A stretch of 64,000 nucleotides of DNA from Selaginella moellendorffii (GCF_000143415.4 NW_003314307.1:972952-1036951), one strand, 5' to 3'; numbered from the stretch's first letter, positions 22,476-37,304 are shown. Notes: generated from the sequence alone by a model not told the origin. A program made the numbers and translations.

Positions 22476-22796
22476 CTAAGGATTATTCTCAGAATTCTTA
22501 CAGGTTTCACCAAGAGGCTTCCGCTTCGCTTTAGGGCCAAATTCAGCCTCCAGCTGCTTGTAACACTCTTGAAGAATGCGTATGTGATCTGGGTTGGCAT
22601 TGGCACTGAGCGCATCGATATGCTCTTTCGTCACTCTCTTGGACAGATTCTTGATCCGCTCGTTGTAGAAGAGCTCGTCCTCCCATGGATCGGTGCCATC
22701 CTCCCAGTTATGCGCCCTCTCCAGCTTCCTCCGCTCCTCCCTCCTCCTTTCCTTCTCCTTCATCGTCGCCTCATCCATCCCCCATCGATTCGCCAT
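22476..22796 (-). CDS. Small unknown charged protein (copy A)
   Basis: A single exon of 106 residues if translation starts at MANRWGMDE. An in-frame upstream ATG at 22916 would add 40 residues, but a TATA-like element (CCTATAGATAC, minus strand, about 22837-22847) lies just upstream of the shorter start. The protein is hydrophilic, with an RRREERRKLERAHNWEDG helix, then PWEDELFYNERIKNLSKR, and ends basic. It has no signal peptide or membrane segment. A clear paralog lies at 33312-33608. I do not recognise the family; a helical adaptor-like protein is the most that can be said. Confidence 0.7.
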   Translation of the reverse strand: MANRWGMDEATMKEKERRREERRKLERAHNWEDGTDPWEDELFYNERIKNLSKRVTKEHIDALSANANPDHIRILQECYKQLEAEFGPKAKRKPLGETCKNSENNP

Positions 22797-22919
22797 AGCC
22801 TTGAAAAAAAACCCTGGCCTTTTATGCTCCACGTATCTATAGGAGAAAAAGGGCAAAAAGGCTCTAAGCTGATCCATCTTTGCTAGGAGCTCGAAAGCGC
22901 TCTCCATTTGCTGCATGAG

Positions 22920-25900
22920 TTATGAACTGCCATGTACCGGATGGGAATTTGATCAAAGATCTCCCGATAATTCCATGAGCGTCTAGATAATATATGCTTT
23001 TTGGAGGGTCTTGCAGCATGGCATGGGACTATGGGGTTGAGAATATATAATTTGAGGCACAGTAGAACACGTCGAATTTGACATGTCCCTTTGTTTCACT
23101 CGAGGGAGCAAACTTGAGTTTTCTAAGTGCAGTTTATATTTATTTAAGAATTTTTAAATTGAATGTGCTATTTGTTTTACATTTTTGACATAATAATATA
23201 TCCTATTCTTCCTCATCCTTAATTTCTTCCCCTCATGTGTAGACGTCCTCACCTTTGTCAAATCCACGCTAGCAGGAGATCAGCAACATCTAAACAACTA
23301 TCAAAGCTAGCACCCATCCTAGACAAGAGTGGTAACACATACCTGGTGATGCATTTAGCTGGTGGCTCTGGCCCTCTACTTATGATTGATCTGCCCCCAC
23401 CTAATTTTACTTAACTGGGCATCTGCTGTGAACACAAGACCCCTCATCCCTCATCCTTCATTCTGTTTGTTTACGACCAGCGCATGACAGGCCATGGCCA
23501 AAAGCGTGAGAAGCAAGCACATCACCCATCTCAAATCCTTATGTGGGAACAAGTCCACAACCTTCATTGTATTTCTGCCATGCAAACCATTCTTAACAGT
23601 TGGGTTTTTTTTTATCTCAAATGTCATGGTGGCACTTTCAACAAGTATGTGTCGACTCAATGGCCATTTGCATCTACAACCCATAAGAACAAAATCCCAG
23701 TGAAGTAATATTGAAAAACAAGAAAAAACTGTAACCCTCATTGGTGGGAAAATGGGTTGTTTAAGAGGTGAAGCCAATCATAAGACTTAGCACACTTCTT
23801 CTATTGAAAAAATTTAAGTCCATTAGTAGAGAGAGAGTTTCCCAAATAAATTTGGACCATGTAATGTGTAGAGAGTGATTCTAAAATGTGACCTTGCTTC
23901 AAAATTCAAAACCTCATGCACAGACATTTATAAAAAGATCTTAAGTATAATTTCCCACTTGAGAAAGTGGGAAATTTCTTTAAATATGAAAAAAGTAATA
24001 TCATGATTTTAATGGCTCTCATTTACAGTGGCCTAGGATCATGAGCTTACATACTGGCCTACTAACTACTCTAGGTCTAAAGGCTCTATGATTCTCAACT
24101 ACCAAAAATAAATTTTTTCTAAATATTCTATTCCTATGCCTGAAATATTTAAGTATATTCTTGGACATTCAAGTTTATGCATTCATCTTTGGCACTCAAA
24201 GCTGGAGATGCTAGATTCAAGACAGAGATAAACAAAGTTGCTAAAAGTATTTTAAATCAAGAATATTGGGGATTTGACACTTTTGTTATATTTTTCAATT
24301 AGAGTACAAAGTGGATTGGGTTTGTTATGGATAACTTGAAGAATATTTACTTTCTATTTGTAAAGGGGTGTAAAGAATATATCTAAACTATTTAAGTATT
24401 CTACTCAATTTAACTGTCAAGCTTTTATTTTGTTAAACTTTTCTCTACTTCATTTGTAATCATTGTTTCATTTATAGTTTGGACTTCTTGGGAGGTTACC
24501 ATTTTATATATAAAGAATATACCTAGAATATCTAAATGTATCCTAGAATAATTTCCAATTTAGTGATTAAATTTTCTTCTATTAAACTTTTTTCTAATTC
24601 ATGGTTTACCCATTTTATATGTAAATAATAAAATCATAATTATAAAAATTAGATATAAATTTAACCAAAAAAATTTGACCAAGAAAAGTTTAATAAAAAG
24701 ACTAAATATCCTAGAATTTATTTAAATATTCTCAAACTAAAGGATACTTAATTCCAAGGATCCTAAGACACTTGATCAATTAGAAATGGGGTATAGTGTA
24801 CTTATATCCATAAACCCTTTTTAAATGCTAATAAACCTTCTTTAATATTGTTTTTTTTTAATTGCTTATAATTTATTATATTTTCTTACAAATCCACATG
24901 TGAACAAAAGTTAAAAAGCACAACTCTCTTAAAAACCCCATTCAACATATTGTGTGATTCCCCTAATTAACCAATAGAAACCCTTCTGATATCAAATGTA
25001 ATTTTTTAGTTTGAAGTTTTTAATAAGTCAACTATCCCATTACCCAAACTTAATAATGTTTAATTTCATATATCCTAAACTCTAAAAAAAATGGAGAAAA
25101 AGGTGATCTACTTGGATTAGAGATAGACACTTTTATTTATTGGGCGTTTCCCTTTAAATATTCACTAGTACAAACTAATGTTTAAATTTCTGATTAAAGC
25201 TTTAAGTTTTAGAATTTAGAGCATAATCACTTACCACCAAGATATTATGTGAAAGAAACTAAGTATTGTTGAAGAGGAAATTTAGTTTACTTGGTATTTA
25301 AGCTTTATTTAGTAAAAACATACAAGAGCTACTTAGATATATATCTCATACTTAGCAATCTCCACATTCTCTAGGTTTGATATCATATTTGTTTAATATA
25401 AAACTGTAAGTGATTAAATTTTCTATTTTTGTTTAGTTGTTTAACCATACATCCAATTATTTGGAGGAGTCTCACTCATAACTTATATAAATCCTTATTT
25501 TAACTTGGGGTACTTACTACCCTTTAGTGGTGATTTCTCTAGTGGTCACCCAGCTCAGTACTATTCAAACCCAAGAATGCTTAACCTCAAATATCCCAAA
25601 ACCATTAACTAATTGGAAAAAAAAATGCACTCTTGTTTATAGGCACTTTCCCTCTATATTTGAACCTCATGGATATCTCTCAAATCATTATTTTTGGTTG
25701 CTTATACATATCTATTTTCATAATTTCATTAGTAATCCAAAACTATCTATGCCATAGTTTTATTCTCTGAAACTACACTATCCATCCATGACTGACCATC
25801 TTACATTCCTTAACATTCTTAGAATGTACGAAGACATAGAAAAACACCTCCAATATCCCATCTTTAATCCCCACCAATTCCTTCCTCATCTATAATAGTG

Positions 25901-26162
25901 GTCATTAATACTACTATTGCATTAAAATCCCATCCATTAAATTGTACTACTTCCTCACCTCGTTTAATTATTAATTAAGAAGACCATTTTTCCTTTTCAC
26001 AAACAAAGATTTTAAAATGACATTTTAAAACACCACAACCCAATGCAAAATAAATACCCTCCTCACCTTCTGCCATTGGAGTGCTTAACCATGTGGCTAA
26101 AGCAAAGTTCTAATAAATTACCCAAGATATTCCAATAAGTAATGTTCACCCATACTTGGATT
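22920..26162. other. AT-rich intergenic stretch
   Basis: No supported gene. A 108-codon minus frame at 23451-23777 shows no family match that I can see. From about 24900 the sequence becomes degenerate repeat DNA. Parts of 25790-26160 resemble 27230-27640, and about 25600-25690 resembles 54490-54580. Confidence 0.55.
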
Positions 26163-26963
26163 NNNNNNNNNNNNNNNNNNNNNNNNNNNNNNNNNNNNNN
26201 NNNNNNNNNNNNNNNNNNNNNNNNNNNNNNNNNNNNNNNNNNNNNNNNNNNNNNNNNNNNNNNNNNNNNNNNNNNNNNNNNNNNNNNNNNNNNNNNNNNN
26301 NNNNNNNNNNNNNNNNNNNNNNNNNNNNNNNNNNNNNNNNNNNNNNNNNNNNNNNNNNNNNNNNNNNNNNNNNNNNNNNNNNNNNNNNNNNNNNNNNNNN
26401 NNNNNNNNNNNNNNNNNNNNNNNNNNNNNNNNNNNNNNNNNNNNNNNNNNNNNNNNNNNNNNNNNNNNNNNNNNNNNNNNNNNNNNNNNNNNNNNNNNNN
26501 NNNNNNNNNNNNNNNNNNNNNNNNNNNNNNNNNNNNNNNNNNNNNNNNNNNNNNNNNNNNNNNNNNNNNNNNNNNNNNNNNNNNNNNNNNNNNNNNNNNN
26601 NNNNNNNNNNNNNNNNNNNNNNNNNNNNNNNNNNNNNNNNNNNNNNNNNNNNNNNNNNNNNNNNNNNNNNNNNNNNNNNNNNNNNNNNNNNNNNNNNNNN
26701 NNNNNNNNNNNNNNNNNNNNNNNNNNNNNNNNNNNNNNNNNNNNNNNNNNNNNNNNNNNNNNNNNNNNNNNNNNNNNNNNNNNNNNNNNNNNNNNNNNNN
26801 NNNNNNNNNNNNNNNNNNNNNNNNNNNNNNNNNNNNNNNNNNNNNNNNNNNNNNNNNNNNNNNNNNNNNNNNNNNNNNNNNNNNNNNNNNNNNNNNNNNN
26901 NNNNNNNNNNNNNNNNNNNNNNNNNNNNNNNNNNNNNNNNNNNNNNNNNNNNNNNNNNNNNNN
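26163..26963. other. Assembly gap (N)
   Basis: A run of 801 N inside the degenerate repeat region. Confidence 1.
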
Positions 26964-28100
26964 CTTCACTAAGTTACTTTATTTGTTCTTTCATATTCAC
27001 TTTAGCTTTGGACTCTTTAATATTTATATGATCACATATCACATAGGTATATCCCTTTTAGCCTTTTTTATCCATATTAGTTTCTTTTAGCTATACTAGT
27101 TTCTTTAAAGTCCTCCTCTTACAATCCCATAGGGATTTATCAAACCTCTAGGTCTAAGAAATGATTGCTTAGGGCTTTTACCTTTTAGATTTGGATTTGG
27201 TCCCATTTCTCCAAAATTATACTATTTATTTATAAGTGGTCATTTTATAACCATCCTTTAATATTCTTCAAATGCTTTAAGACATGGGGAATAATATCCC
27301 TTAATGTTCCTAATTAAATATTTGCCAAATTGTTTTCTATCACTCATTAATACTCCCACTAGGTCAAAGCCCTAAAGCTCACCCATTAAGTCCCATTAAC
27401 CTTTGAGACTTCCTCACTATGTAATTATACATTTGGTTACTAAGCAAATGAGCCACTCCTCTTCTTTTTCATAATCAAGGATTTTAGGATAGTATTCTGA
27501 AATACCGTAATTTAATGTAAGCTTTATAGATACACTCCCCATCTTCTATTATTAAAGTGCTCCAACCATGTGGCTTGAATAAAGTTTCGATAAGCTAAAC
27601 AAAGTATTTAAATAGGTAATGCCACTCACACTTACATTAGAAATATTTCAATCTCCTAGAGAAGATAAAGTTGGCTATTGAACATTTCACCAAATCATGT
27701 TTATCCATATTTACCTTACCTTTGGACTTTTCAATATTTGTATTATCATCACTAATTCTTTTAGAGTCCTGGATTTACTAAATCTTTTGAGGTTTAAGAA
27801 ATAATTGATGTCTTAAATTTAAATTTGGTTTTAAACTCTATTTTAGAATCAGTCTTAAACTTAAATATAACATTTTCCACATGTCAGTCATTCTTTTATT
27901 CCTTTCTAGAGACAATCATTTCATGCTCATTCCTCAAGTGCTTCTTTGGAAATTTATTTTTTACTTTTGACCTTTTAAATTGAAATTTATGGTCCAAATG
28001 TGTTACATTCATTAGACTTCCTCCTTGGCCATTACCATATGGCACACCCTCAACTCCATTTCTGCATTTGCTTATGCACTTATTCTTGATTTTTCTAGCT
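26964..28100. repeat. Degenerate tandem-like repeats, about 0.7 kb period
   Basis: About 26965-27200 resembles about 27675-27830 (TTTAGCTTTGGACTCTTTAATATTTAT against TTACCTTTGGACTTTTCAATATTTGT; TCTAAGAAATGATTG against TTTAAGAAATAATTG). About 27510-27640 resembles 26040-26160 before the gap (CTCC, ACC-ATGTGGCT, AAAGTTC/T, AGGTAATG). The offsets of about 710 and about 1450 suggest a period near 0.72 kb, with one copy in the gap. Identity is low, so the array is old. Confidence 0.45.
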
Positions 28101-28859
28101 TAAGTATTGAAATATATATTTTTCTAAATTGTTTTGGCTAGCAACATGACCAAGCCACTTTTCTTTCTTTCTTTTTTTAGTTTTTTAGTTTTTTAAGACC
28201 TTCAAGTTAATTTGTGAAGTATTAGCTGCATTGTTTATATTATTTAATTCTAATACAAGTGAAGTGAGCAAAAAAAATATATATATATTGGTTTTTAGAG
28301 AAGTGACAATATAACAATAGCTTCCAAAAGAAAGCTGGTGGCCCAAGCATCAGGAGCTCAATGGAACTTAGGAGACATTTAAGAAGCAAAAAATGACTGG
28401 AAGGAATATCTAAAAATGTGAAGAATTAATGATCACCATTAAAGCTTGCTAGTTTATTCTTGATCTTATTCATGAGCATGATTTCAGTTAGCTCAAACTC
28501 TATTTTCCAAAACAGTTCCAATACTTTGTTTGGGAATGCATTACTCTTCCCAAGGCTAGTGGATTGAAACTTCTCAAACCCAAAACCATGCTATCCAGGT
28601 GCTAGTTATGAAGAGAATGGTGTGTCTTCAAATAGCTACTTATACACTTCACTACATATATGATGCTAAATCCAATTGTCATCAACTTTCGATTCATGTA
28701 AGCATAGATCTACAAAGAAAACTTGAAATACTATTTGGCATTATTTATGGATTTATGGTGTTTTAAATAATTCTGTTTCACATGGACACTGTCACTGTTA
28801 AAACAATTGCATAAATAAAACGAAAAGCAAACCTGCAGCAAATTATTTAATGTAAGACA

Positions 28860-29240
28860 AAGCTCTACTTATTGCATTGCAACCTCAGAAGAGGAGGCAT
28901 TTGAAGAAATTTGCCATCCTTGGAGGAGCTGGTTGAAAATGACACAAAAGCCATGGACGAGTTGAACTCTCATGACAACTTGTTTCTGGATAAGAATCTT
29001 TGCACAAATACCTTCTCAAATGTGTTTACATTGATCGTCGCTGGAAGCAGGGTAAACAGCAACCTCCAGAGACCGTGGAGTGTGACTATGCTCTGGTGAA
29101 CAAGTGGCAAGACTCTCTCAAGGAGACCTTGAATGTGCCACCAAAATGGTGGGTGCATATAAACAAAGACGTGAGGCAGGACAAGAAAACATGCAATCGG
29201 CTTCCTCATTTCAAAAGCATCCTGTTTCCACAAACATAGG
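28860..29240 (+). pseudogene. Unrecognised exon-like fragment
   Basis: The + strand frame from about 29000 reads YIDRRWKQGKQQPPETVECD, then YALVNKWQDSLKETLNVPPK and WWVHINKDV, which has a protein-like composition. A second frame upstream (LEELVENDTKAMDELNSHD) could be the preceding part after a frameshift. No intact gene can be built and I do not recognise the family. Confidence 0.35.
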
Positions 29241-29639
29241 ATTCAAGTGAAATTGGCATCTAGATCTGTGCTTTGGAAAACCTCTGCATTAATTTTTCCG
29301 TTCCAACCTCATGAAATGCGTTGCAAAATATAACCTGGGAGGTGAGATCAAAACCAGAAAACGAAATCTAATAAAGCGTCTTACTTCTACACTGATACTG
29401 ATGGGGAAGAGTTCTGTGGCATTTTCTAGTAAGGCTTATAATTGAACTCAAGCTGATATCTTTCATGACATCTGAAGTGATTCTACAGACTCAAGAGTGA
29501 TCCTCCTCACGAAACTAAAACATGCTACAGGGTGATTTGTGTGATTCTTCCCCATTTCATGCAATTGCTCAAAATCCCATTGATGTTGCTGTCACAGGTT
29601 ACATCAGCTTCATTCACTATAAAAAATTCTAGTGTTGTA

Positions 29640-30050
29640 ACTGAGAAATATCACAGGCTCTACTGGGACTATTGCGAAACTTCTCAGTGGGTCGAAAATG
29701 GACATCTTTGATTCCAGCACAACAATTTTACAGAGGAGATCCCAGCGTATAATGTGTCTTCTCCCCTTGTACTGCTTCTCCTGGACAAGAACAACCTGAC
29801 GGGAAGCATTCCACATTTGATAGCAGAGATGAAAACTCTCCAGAAATTGCACCGCAACAAAAACAATCTACATGGAAGAATTCCAACAGGCATTAGCCAG
29901 CTGGATCGCCTTGACAACTATCTGAACAGTGAAGTTTTGGCTTCCTTGGATCTCTCTTCAGACAAGTTCCAGGGAGAGATCAGCTCTAGGCTAGCGAACT
30001 GCTCCCAACTCGAGGTTGTCAACTTGGCAAAGAACAATCTCCCTGGTTGA
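29640..30050 (+). pseudogene. LRR receptor-kinase extracellular fragment
   Basis: Three or four leucine-rich repeats of the plant extracellular type are readable: LLLLDKNNLTGSIPHLIAEM, then NKNNLHGRIPTGISQLDRL, LASLDLSSDKFQGEISSRL and LEVVNLAKNNLPG followed by a stop. The repeat wording LxxNNLxGxIP is standard. No signal peptide, membrane segment or kinase is near, so this is an isolated remnant. Confidence 0.75.
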
Positions 30051-30253
30051 AATGAGGAACTTGAAGCTGCTGGTTGAGAAACTTGACAATCTGCGTACAC
30101 TAGCCTGTTGTGAGCGCTGCTGTTGCCGCTGAAAAGCTTTAGGCGGTTCGCGGCAAAGAGGCTCCTGTGGTTCCCTCTCGGAAACACCAGCCGGTCCTCA
30201 AGCCTCTCTCGGTTTAATCCCTCCAAGTTCTCCTGGACGAGCTGATCATGCAG

Positions 30254-30625
30254 TCATAAGGGAGCGACGGTTGATACGGTGGATCGCAAGGCTTGTACTC
30301 GTTGAAGCTGTCCCGTTTGCCACCTCTGGTGCCGTTTTGGAAAGCTCCTCGCTCGTAGCCATTTACTGGATGACGATCCATCATCCGAGTAGCAGTCCCG
30401 CTGGGCTCCGGGATTTACGTCGTTGAAGTCGGGGCTGCCTCCCATCGGCCACTCGTGGTCGTGTTCTTCCGGAGTTTCAACCTGGACTTGGTGTGGAGGC
30501 TCGTCCGGACCGCTTCTCTGGCCTATCGTTGCCGACGAGAGGTTGGAGCCCCCGTTTTGCGTGACGGTAGAGGTGTTTTGAGCAGCAGGAGCTCGAGGAG
30601 TTTGCTGCTGCTGGGCTAAAGTTCG
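30254..30625 (-). pseudogene. Gln/Pro/Ser-rich coding fragment of unknown origin
   Basis: A GC-rich minus-strand frame stays open for about 120 codons with low-complexity but protein-like content: LAQQQQTPRAPAAQNTSTVT, then NLSSATIGQRSGPDEPPHQV, EEHDHEWPMGGSPDFND and a Ser/Asp-rich run. It resembles a disordered segment of a nuclear regulator. A frameshift near 30370 would bring in FQNGTRGGKRDSFNEYKPCD. No start or splice pattern is clear. Confidence 0.4.
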
Positions 30626-31022
30626 GACCTGTTGGGAGCGACGAGCAAAGCCGTGAATGAACGGACACTAGTCTCCTTTTGCACAGTATCCTTGAAAGTA
30701 GAAGTAACAGGGAATTCGAGAATTGGAGCTGGGATTCTCCTCCTCAGACACGAGGCTGCGAGAGATCGAATGCCAAGTTATCAGCAAAGAAAGAAAAACT
30801 CTATTCTATCTCTCTATCAAAGAAAGACCATTGTGTCTCTCGAGAAAAATCCTGAGAACTCACGGGATGACACAGAGCCAGTACCAACAGTCGCGGAAAC
30901 TATCTCGCGACCTCGCTGTGCCTAAACTTGCATTGCATTCCCTAAACATTTTTTGGTGATCACAGAAGTTCGAAACATATATTAAATATGATTTACTCCA
31001 AAACTATTTTCTTGTTATTTCT

Positions 31023-32922
31023 TTACTGGATGGACATAGCTCGTATGAGGTATCCATCTTTCACTCTGGGCATTGGCCAGTAGCTTATTGTACTAGTTGG
31101 ATTCACTGGCTCCCATCTTCATTCAAAGATTACAATTTGTTAGAATTTTTGAAAGAACAAATGGCAACAAAAAAAAGAGGAAAAGGAAATACCTGTATTT
31201 TGTGATAAGCCTGTGTATGAAAACGCATAGCTCTAACTTAACGAGTGCACTCCCCGGGCATATCCTCTGTCCATAGCTAAATGGAATAAATGTGCCAGTT
31301 TTAGCTGGGACCTGATGGAAGAAAATAAAAAGGCTTGGTCAGTATAAACATGACAAATGCCATACTTTAAATCTGGATGGATCAAATTTTGTTGCATTAG
31401 GGTAAATACTCTCATCTAGATGAATTGATGACATATGAACTTGAACCTGCCAATCCTTGGGCAAGGTATAACCTGTGTAACACCATGAAAGTAGATAATA
31501 ATTGAAGTTAGATTCAATCACTTGTAATCAAACCCTTGTAGCTGATGTCCTTGGTGATTTTACGTGTTACCATCCCAACAATATTAGAAAGCCTCAGAGT
31601 CTCATCGACAGCCTGCAAAAAAAAAAACAAAAAACAAAACAAACACTCAAATTTAATATAAGAAAATGTGCTTAGAGCTCAGTACAACCCTTAAAGTGGC
31701 TAACATCTGCTTTGTGTCTTCCCAAGTTAACTTGTACTTTGTGGAGCCTTTCTTGACAAAGATTCTCCTTTGCTCCTCCTGGGAATAAGACAAATTTAAA
31801 CAGTCTACTAATAATAATGGAAATATTTACCTCTACTTCTCTGAAAGCTTGTGGGTTCTCATGTAAGTATTTGATCAGCCACAAGAGAGCAAGAGCTGTG
31901 GTGTCGTGGCCTCCCAACAGCAGTGCTATGAGATTGTCTTCCACTTGTTGATTTGAGATGGTTCCAACCTTGTCATCTTTGTGCATGATGAACTCGTCCA
32001 GCGCGTCTTTGTGCCTCTCGCCCTTGGCACCTAATAGCGCCCTTCTCTCGTTGATTAGCCCATCCAAGAACGTGTTGAGCCTCGCCCTGGCCTGATCGAA
32101 TCAAGAACTAGAAAGATCAAAACCACAAATAACATAAGTAAAAGAACCTGCAATGCTTTGCGATAAGGTGTGAAGGGTATGTCGATTGGAAACTGGAGCA
32201 TTCCTGTGACCAAGGCTTGGACGTCTCGCATGAGATCGATCATCTCCGGAGTGGAAGGCAGGAGTTTCTGACACACGAATCCAATCACCGCGCAATAGCT
32301 AAACTGGCAAAGTCGAATGTATATAATCAGATCAAGCATCAACCCGGCATGCAATGTGATCAAACCTTGAGAGTTTCTTCCATCACCGTTACCGTCTTCT
32401 TCGACCCCCACGACTCCAGAATCTCCTGAGCCAAGTTATCAATCGTCTCCACATGGTGCTTGAGCGTCTCTGGAACCATCATCCCCAGCACAATTCTCCG
32501 GTAGAGCGCATGCTCACTCCCGATAGCTTCGGAAATAATTTTCGGCCCAATCAATCGTCTAAACAAGCCCGAGGGGCCACAGTCAGCGCAGCTGAGGAAG
32601 AACTTGGCCGCTTCTACCGTTGTAGAGACGATGGTAGGAGATCCAAGCAAGTTACTTGAGAAAACTCCTCCAAATCTGTAGATATCGTATAGTTATCAAG
32701 ATCTAAGCGAAAGGCAAAGCAAAACCTCTTGCGTCGAGTAGTGAGGAAGTCTAGAGGGGATTCCCGAAAGAAAGAGAGAGATTCTCCGACAAGGGGCCAG
32801 CCATGGCTTCCCGGCGGGAGTTTGATCGTGGATGGTTTGTAGAACTTGCGGGAGATCAGCCACAAAGAGAGTAGAAACACGAGGAAGTAAAGAGCATTCC
32901 AGGACTGCAGGACAAGCTCCAT
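31023..32922 (-). CDS. Cytochrome P450, CYP85-clan type
   Basis: This is a heme monooxygenase of the ER membrane. The CYP85 clan acts on sterols, triterpenes, brassinosteroids, gibberellins or abscisic acid; which substrate applies here cannot be told. Nine exons join to 470 residues: 32922-32726, 32675-32366, 32303-32148, 32091-31831, 31778-31689, 31612-31534, 31472-31366, 31311-31193, 31116-31023. An N-terminal anchor (ALYFLVFLLSLWLI) and proline hinge KLPPGSHGWPLVGES come first. Then the I-helix LLLGGHDTTALAL, K-helix ExxR in DETLRLS, the PERF-like FDPSRFK and heme ligand motif PFSYGQRICPG are all intact. The C-terminal exon reads WEPVNPTSTISYWPMPRVKD. The start at 32922 gives a normal anchor; an upstream in-frame start at 32988 would add 22 residues. 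No breaks were seen. Confidence 0.92.
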
Positions 32923-33311
32923 TGCTGCGAGAAGAGACGAAGCACTTCTTTGCACGAGTTCTGAGAGAGCACACAGCACATAGCCCATGCACTCAGTTTT
33001 ATGTGATAGAACATTTCATGTTCATGATTCTATGTTAACCTATTCTTTATTAGAACTTCGTCGATGACTATTGAGTCTTTCTGGCTCTTCCCAGATTGAA
33101 AAGGCTCCCTCCAGTCGCTTGACTTGACGTGGAACAAGCTCCATGTGGACCATCCCATATCAACACTCGATTTCCACTTGCATTCCAAGGCAATGAGAAG
33201 CTTTGCGGGATCCCATTGCTGGCCATGCAACAATAGACCAAGACCACTCTGATAGCTCTAGTTGATCTTACCACTACAGTGAAAGTTTCAGTAAAAGTTT
33301 CAGTAGATATT

Positions 33312-33608
33312 CTAAGAAGTCTTAGAAGTCTCGCCAAGGGGCTGCCGCTCCCCTTGAGAAGCAAGGCGGGCATCCATCCGCTCGCACCACTCCCGAAGAA
33401 TGCGTGCGTGATCTGGGCTCGAATTGGCCGTGACCGCATCGATCTGCGCTTTCGTCAATCTCTTGGACAGATTCCTGATCCGCTCGTTGTAGAAGAGCTC
33501 GTCCTCCCATGGATCAGTGCCATCCTCCCAATTATGCGCCCTCTCCAGCTTCCTCCGCTCCTCCGTTCTCCTCTCCCTCTCCTTTCTCATCGCCAACCGA
33601 TTCGCCAT
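33312..33608 (-). CDS. Small unknown charged protein (copy B)
   Basis: Paralog of the gene at 22476-22796. Here it is 98 residues from MANRLAMRKERE. The central block RAHNWEDGTDPWEDELFYNE is identical, and RNLSKRLTKAQIDAVTANSS corresponds to KNLSKRVTKEHIDALSANAN. The C-terminus GERQPLGETSKTS matches KRKPLGETCKNSE in the other copy. On the minus strand a good TATA box (TATAAATA, about 33655) lies about 45 bp upstream of the ATG, supporting transcription and the start choice. The function is unknown to me. Confidence 0.75.
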   Translation of the reverse strand: MANRLAMRKERERRTEERRKLERAHNWEDGTDPWEDELFYNERIRNLSKRLTKAQIDAVTANSSPDHARILREWCERMDARLASQGERQPLGETSKTS

Positions 33609-33654
33609 AGCCATGAAAAACAACTAGCTTCTTTTAATCCTATGCCCTGACACT

Positions 33655-33662
33655 ATATTTAT
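33655..33662 (-). promoter_or_regulatory. TATA box of small unknown gene copy B
   Basis: The minus strand reads AGCTATAAATATAGTG, a consensus plant TATA box about 45 bp upstream of the chosen ATG at 33608. Confidence 0.55.
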
Positions 33663-33741
33663 AGCTAAAAAGGGCTGAATTAAGAAGTTTATTACAGTAT
33701 ACCTTGATTATTCCGTTGGAAAAAAAAAGAAGAAAATTTTG

Positions 33742-36729
<2,988 letters not shown>

Positions 36730-36864
36730 AGCTGCGGTCGCTGGGAGCGAAAGGGAAACCCTAACCCTATTTTTCTTGCCGCTGATTGGCCGGATGAAAT
36801 TCCAAATGAGAAAATGGAAGAACTTTAAAATCTCAAAATGGTAGGGTTTATTTAGGGTTCTTCG

Positions 36865-37304
36865 ATGAAAGTCCGCGCGTCCGTGAAGAAGCTGTGCGAT
36901 GCTTGCATTTCCGTGCGCCGTGGCCGCCGCCTCTATGTGATCTGCAAGAGCAATCCCCGTCACAAGCAGCGCCAGGGCTACTGCACCGACGCCGCCGCTC
37001 CATCGCTCCAGGAAATTGAGCGCGAGGTTGGAGAACAAGAAGAAAATGTGCAAGATCGAGGATTCTTCAAGCCGCGGTAAGCAACAGCAGCAGCATTTTC
37101 ATCCTCGAGTCGATTGATCCGCTTTCTTTCTTTTCAGTTTTGGATTCGAGGCTGGAGCAATGCTTGGAGCGTTCATGTGTGGTAAGGACGAAACAAATTT
37201 CCAGAGCGTGGATTTTCTAAAGTTTCGTGCTTCTTGCAGTGTGGGCTAGAGTAGCAGCAACGCCTTTACTCCAAGCAGTGGCACCGAAAAATCTAGAGCT
37301 CTAG
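36865..37304 (+). CDS. bL36-type ribosomal protein with C-terminal extension
   Basis: bL36 is a small zinc-binding protein of bacterial-type large ribosomal subunits, here presumably of mitochondria. Three exons (36865-37076, 37138-37181, 37240-37304) give 106 residues. The first 40 are a complete bL36: [20 protein letters not shown] then [19 protein letters not shown]. The CxxC is intact, and a Cys and His follow at the expected places. The other 66 residues form an acidic linker ([16 protein letters not shown]) and a mildly hydrophobic end ([20 protein letters not shown]), beyond the usual bL36 length. There is no N-terminal presequence, so targeting may be internal. Its start faces the fumarase start across 135 bp, a likely shared promoter. 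Confidence 0.9.

Noticed and set aside
23451-23777. A 108-codon minus-strand frame with a hydrophobic end
   Set aside because: No family recognised, no promoter or splice evidence, AT-rich surroundings. It could be debris, but not enough to annotate.
36865-37304. An organellar DNA insertion as the source of bL36
   Set aside because: The gene has three exons with standard plant introns and neighbouring nuclear genes, so it is a nuclear gene.
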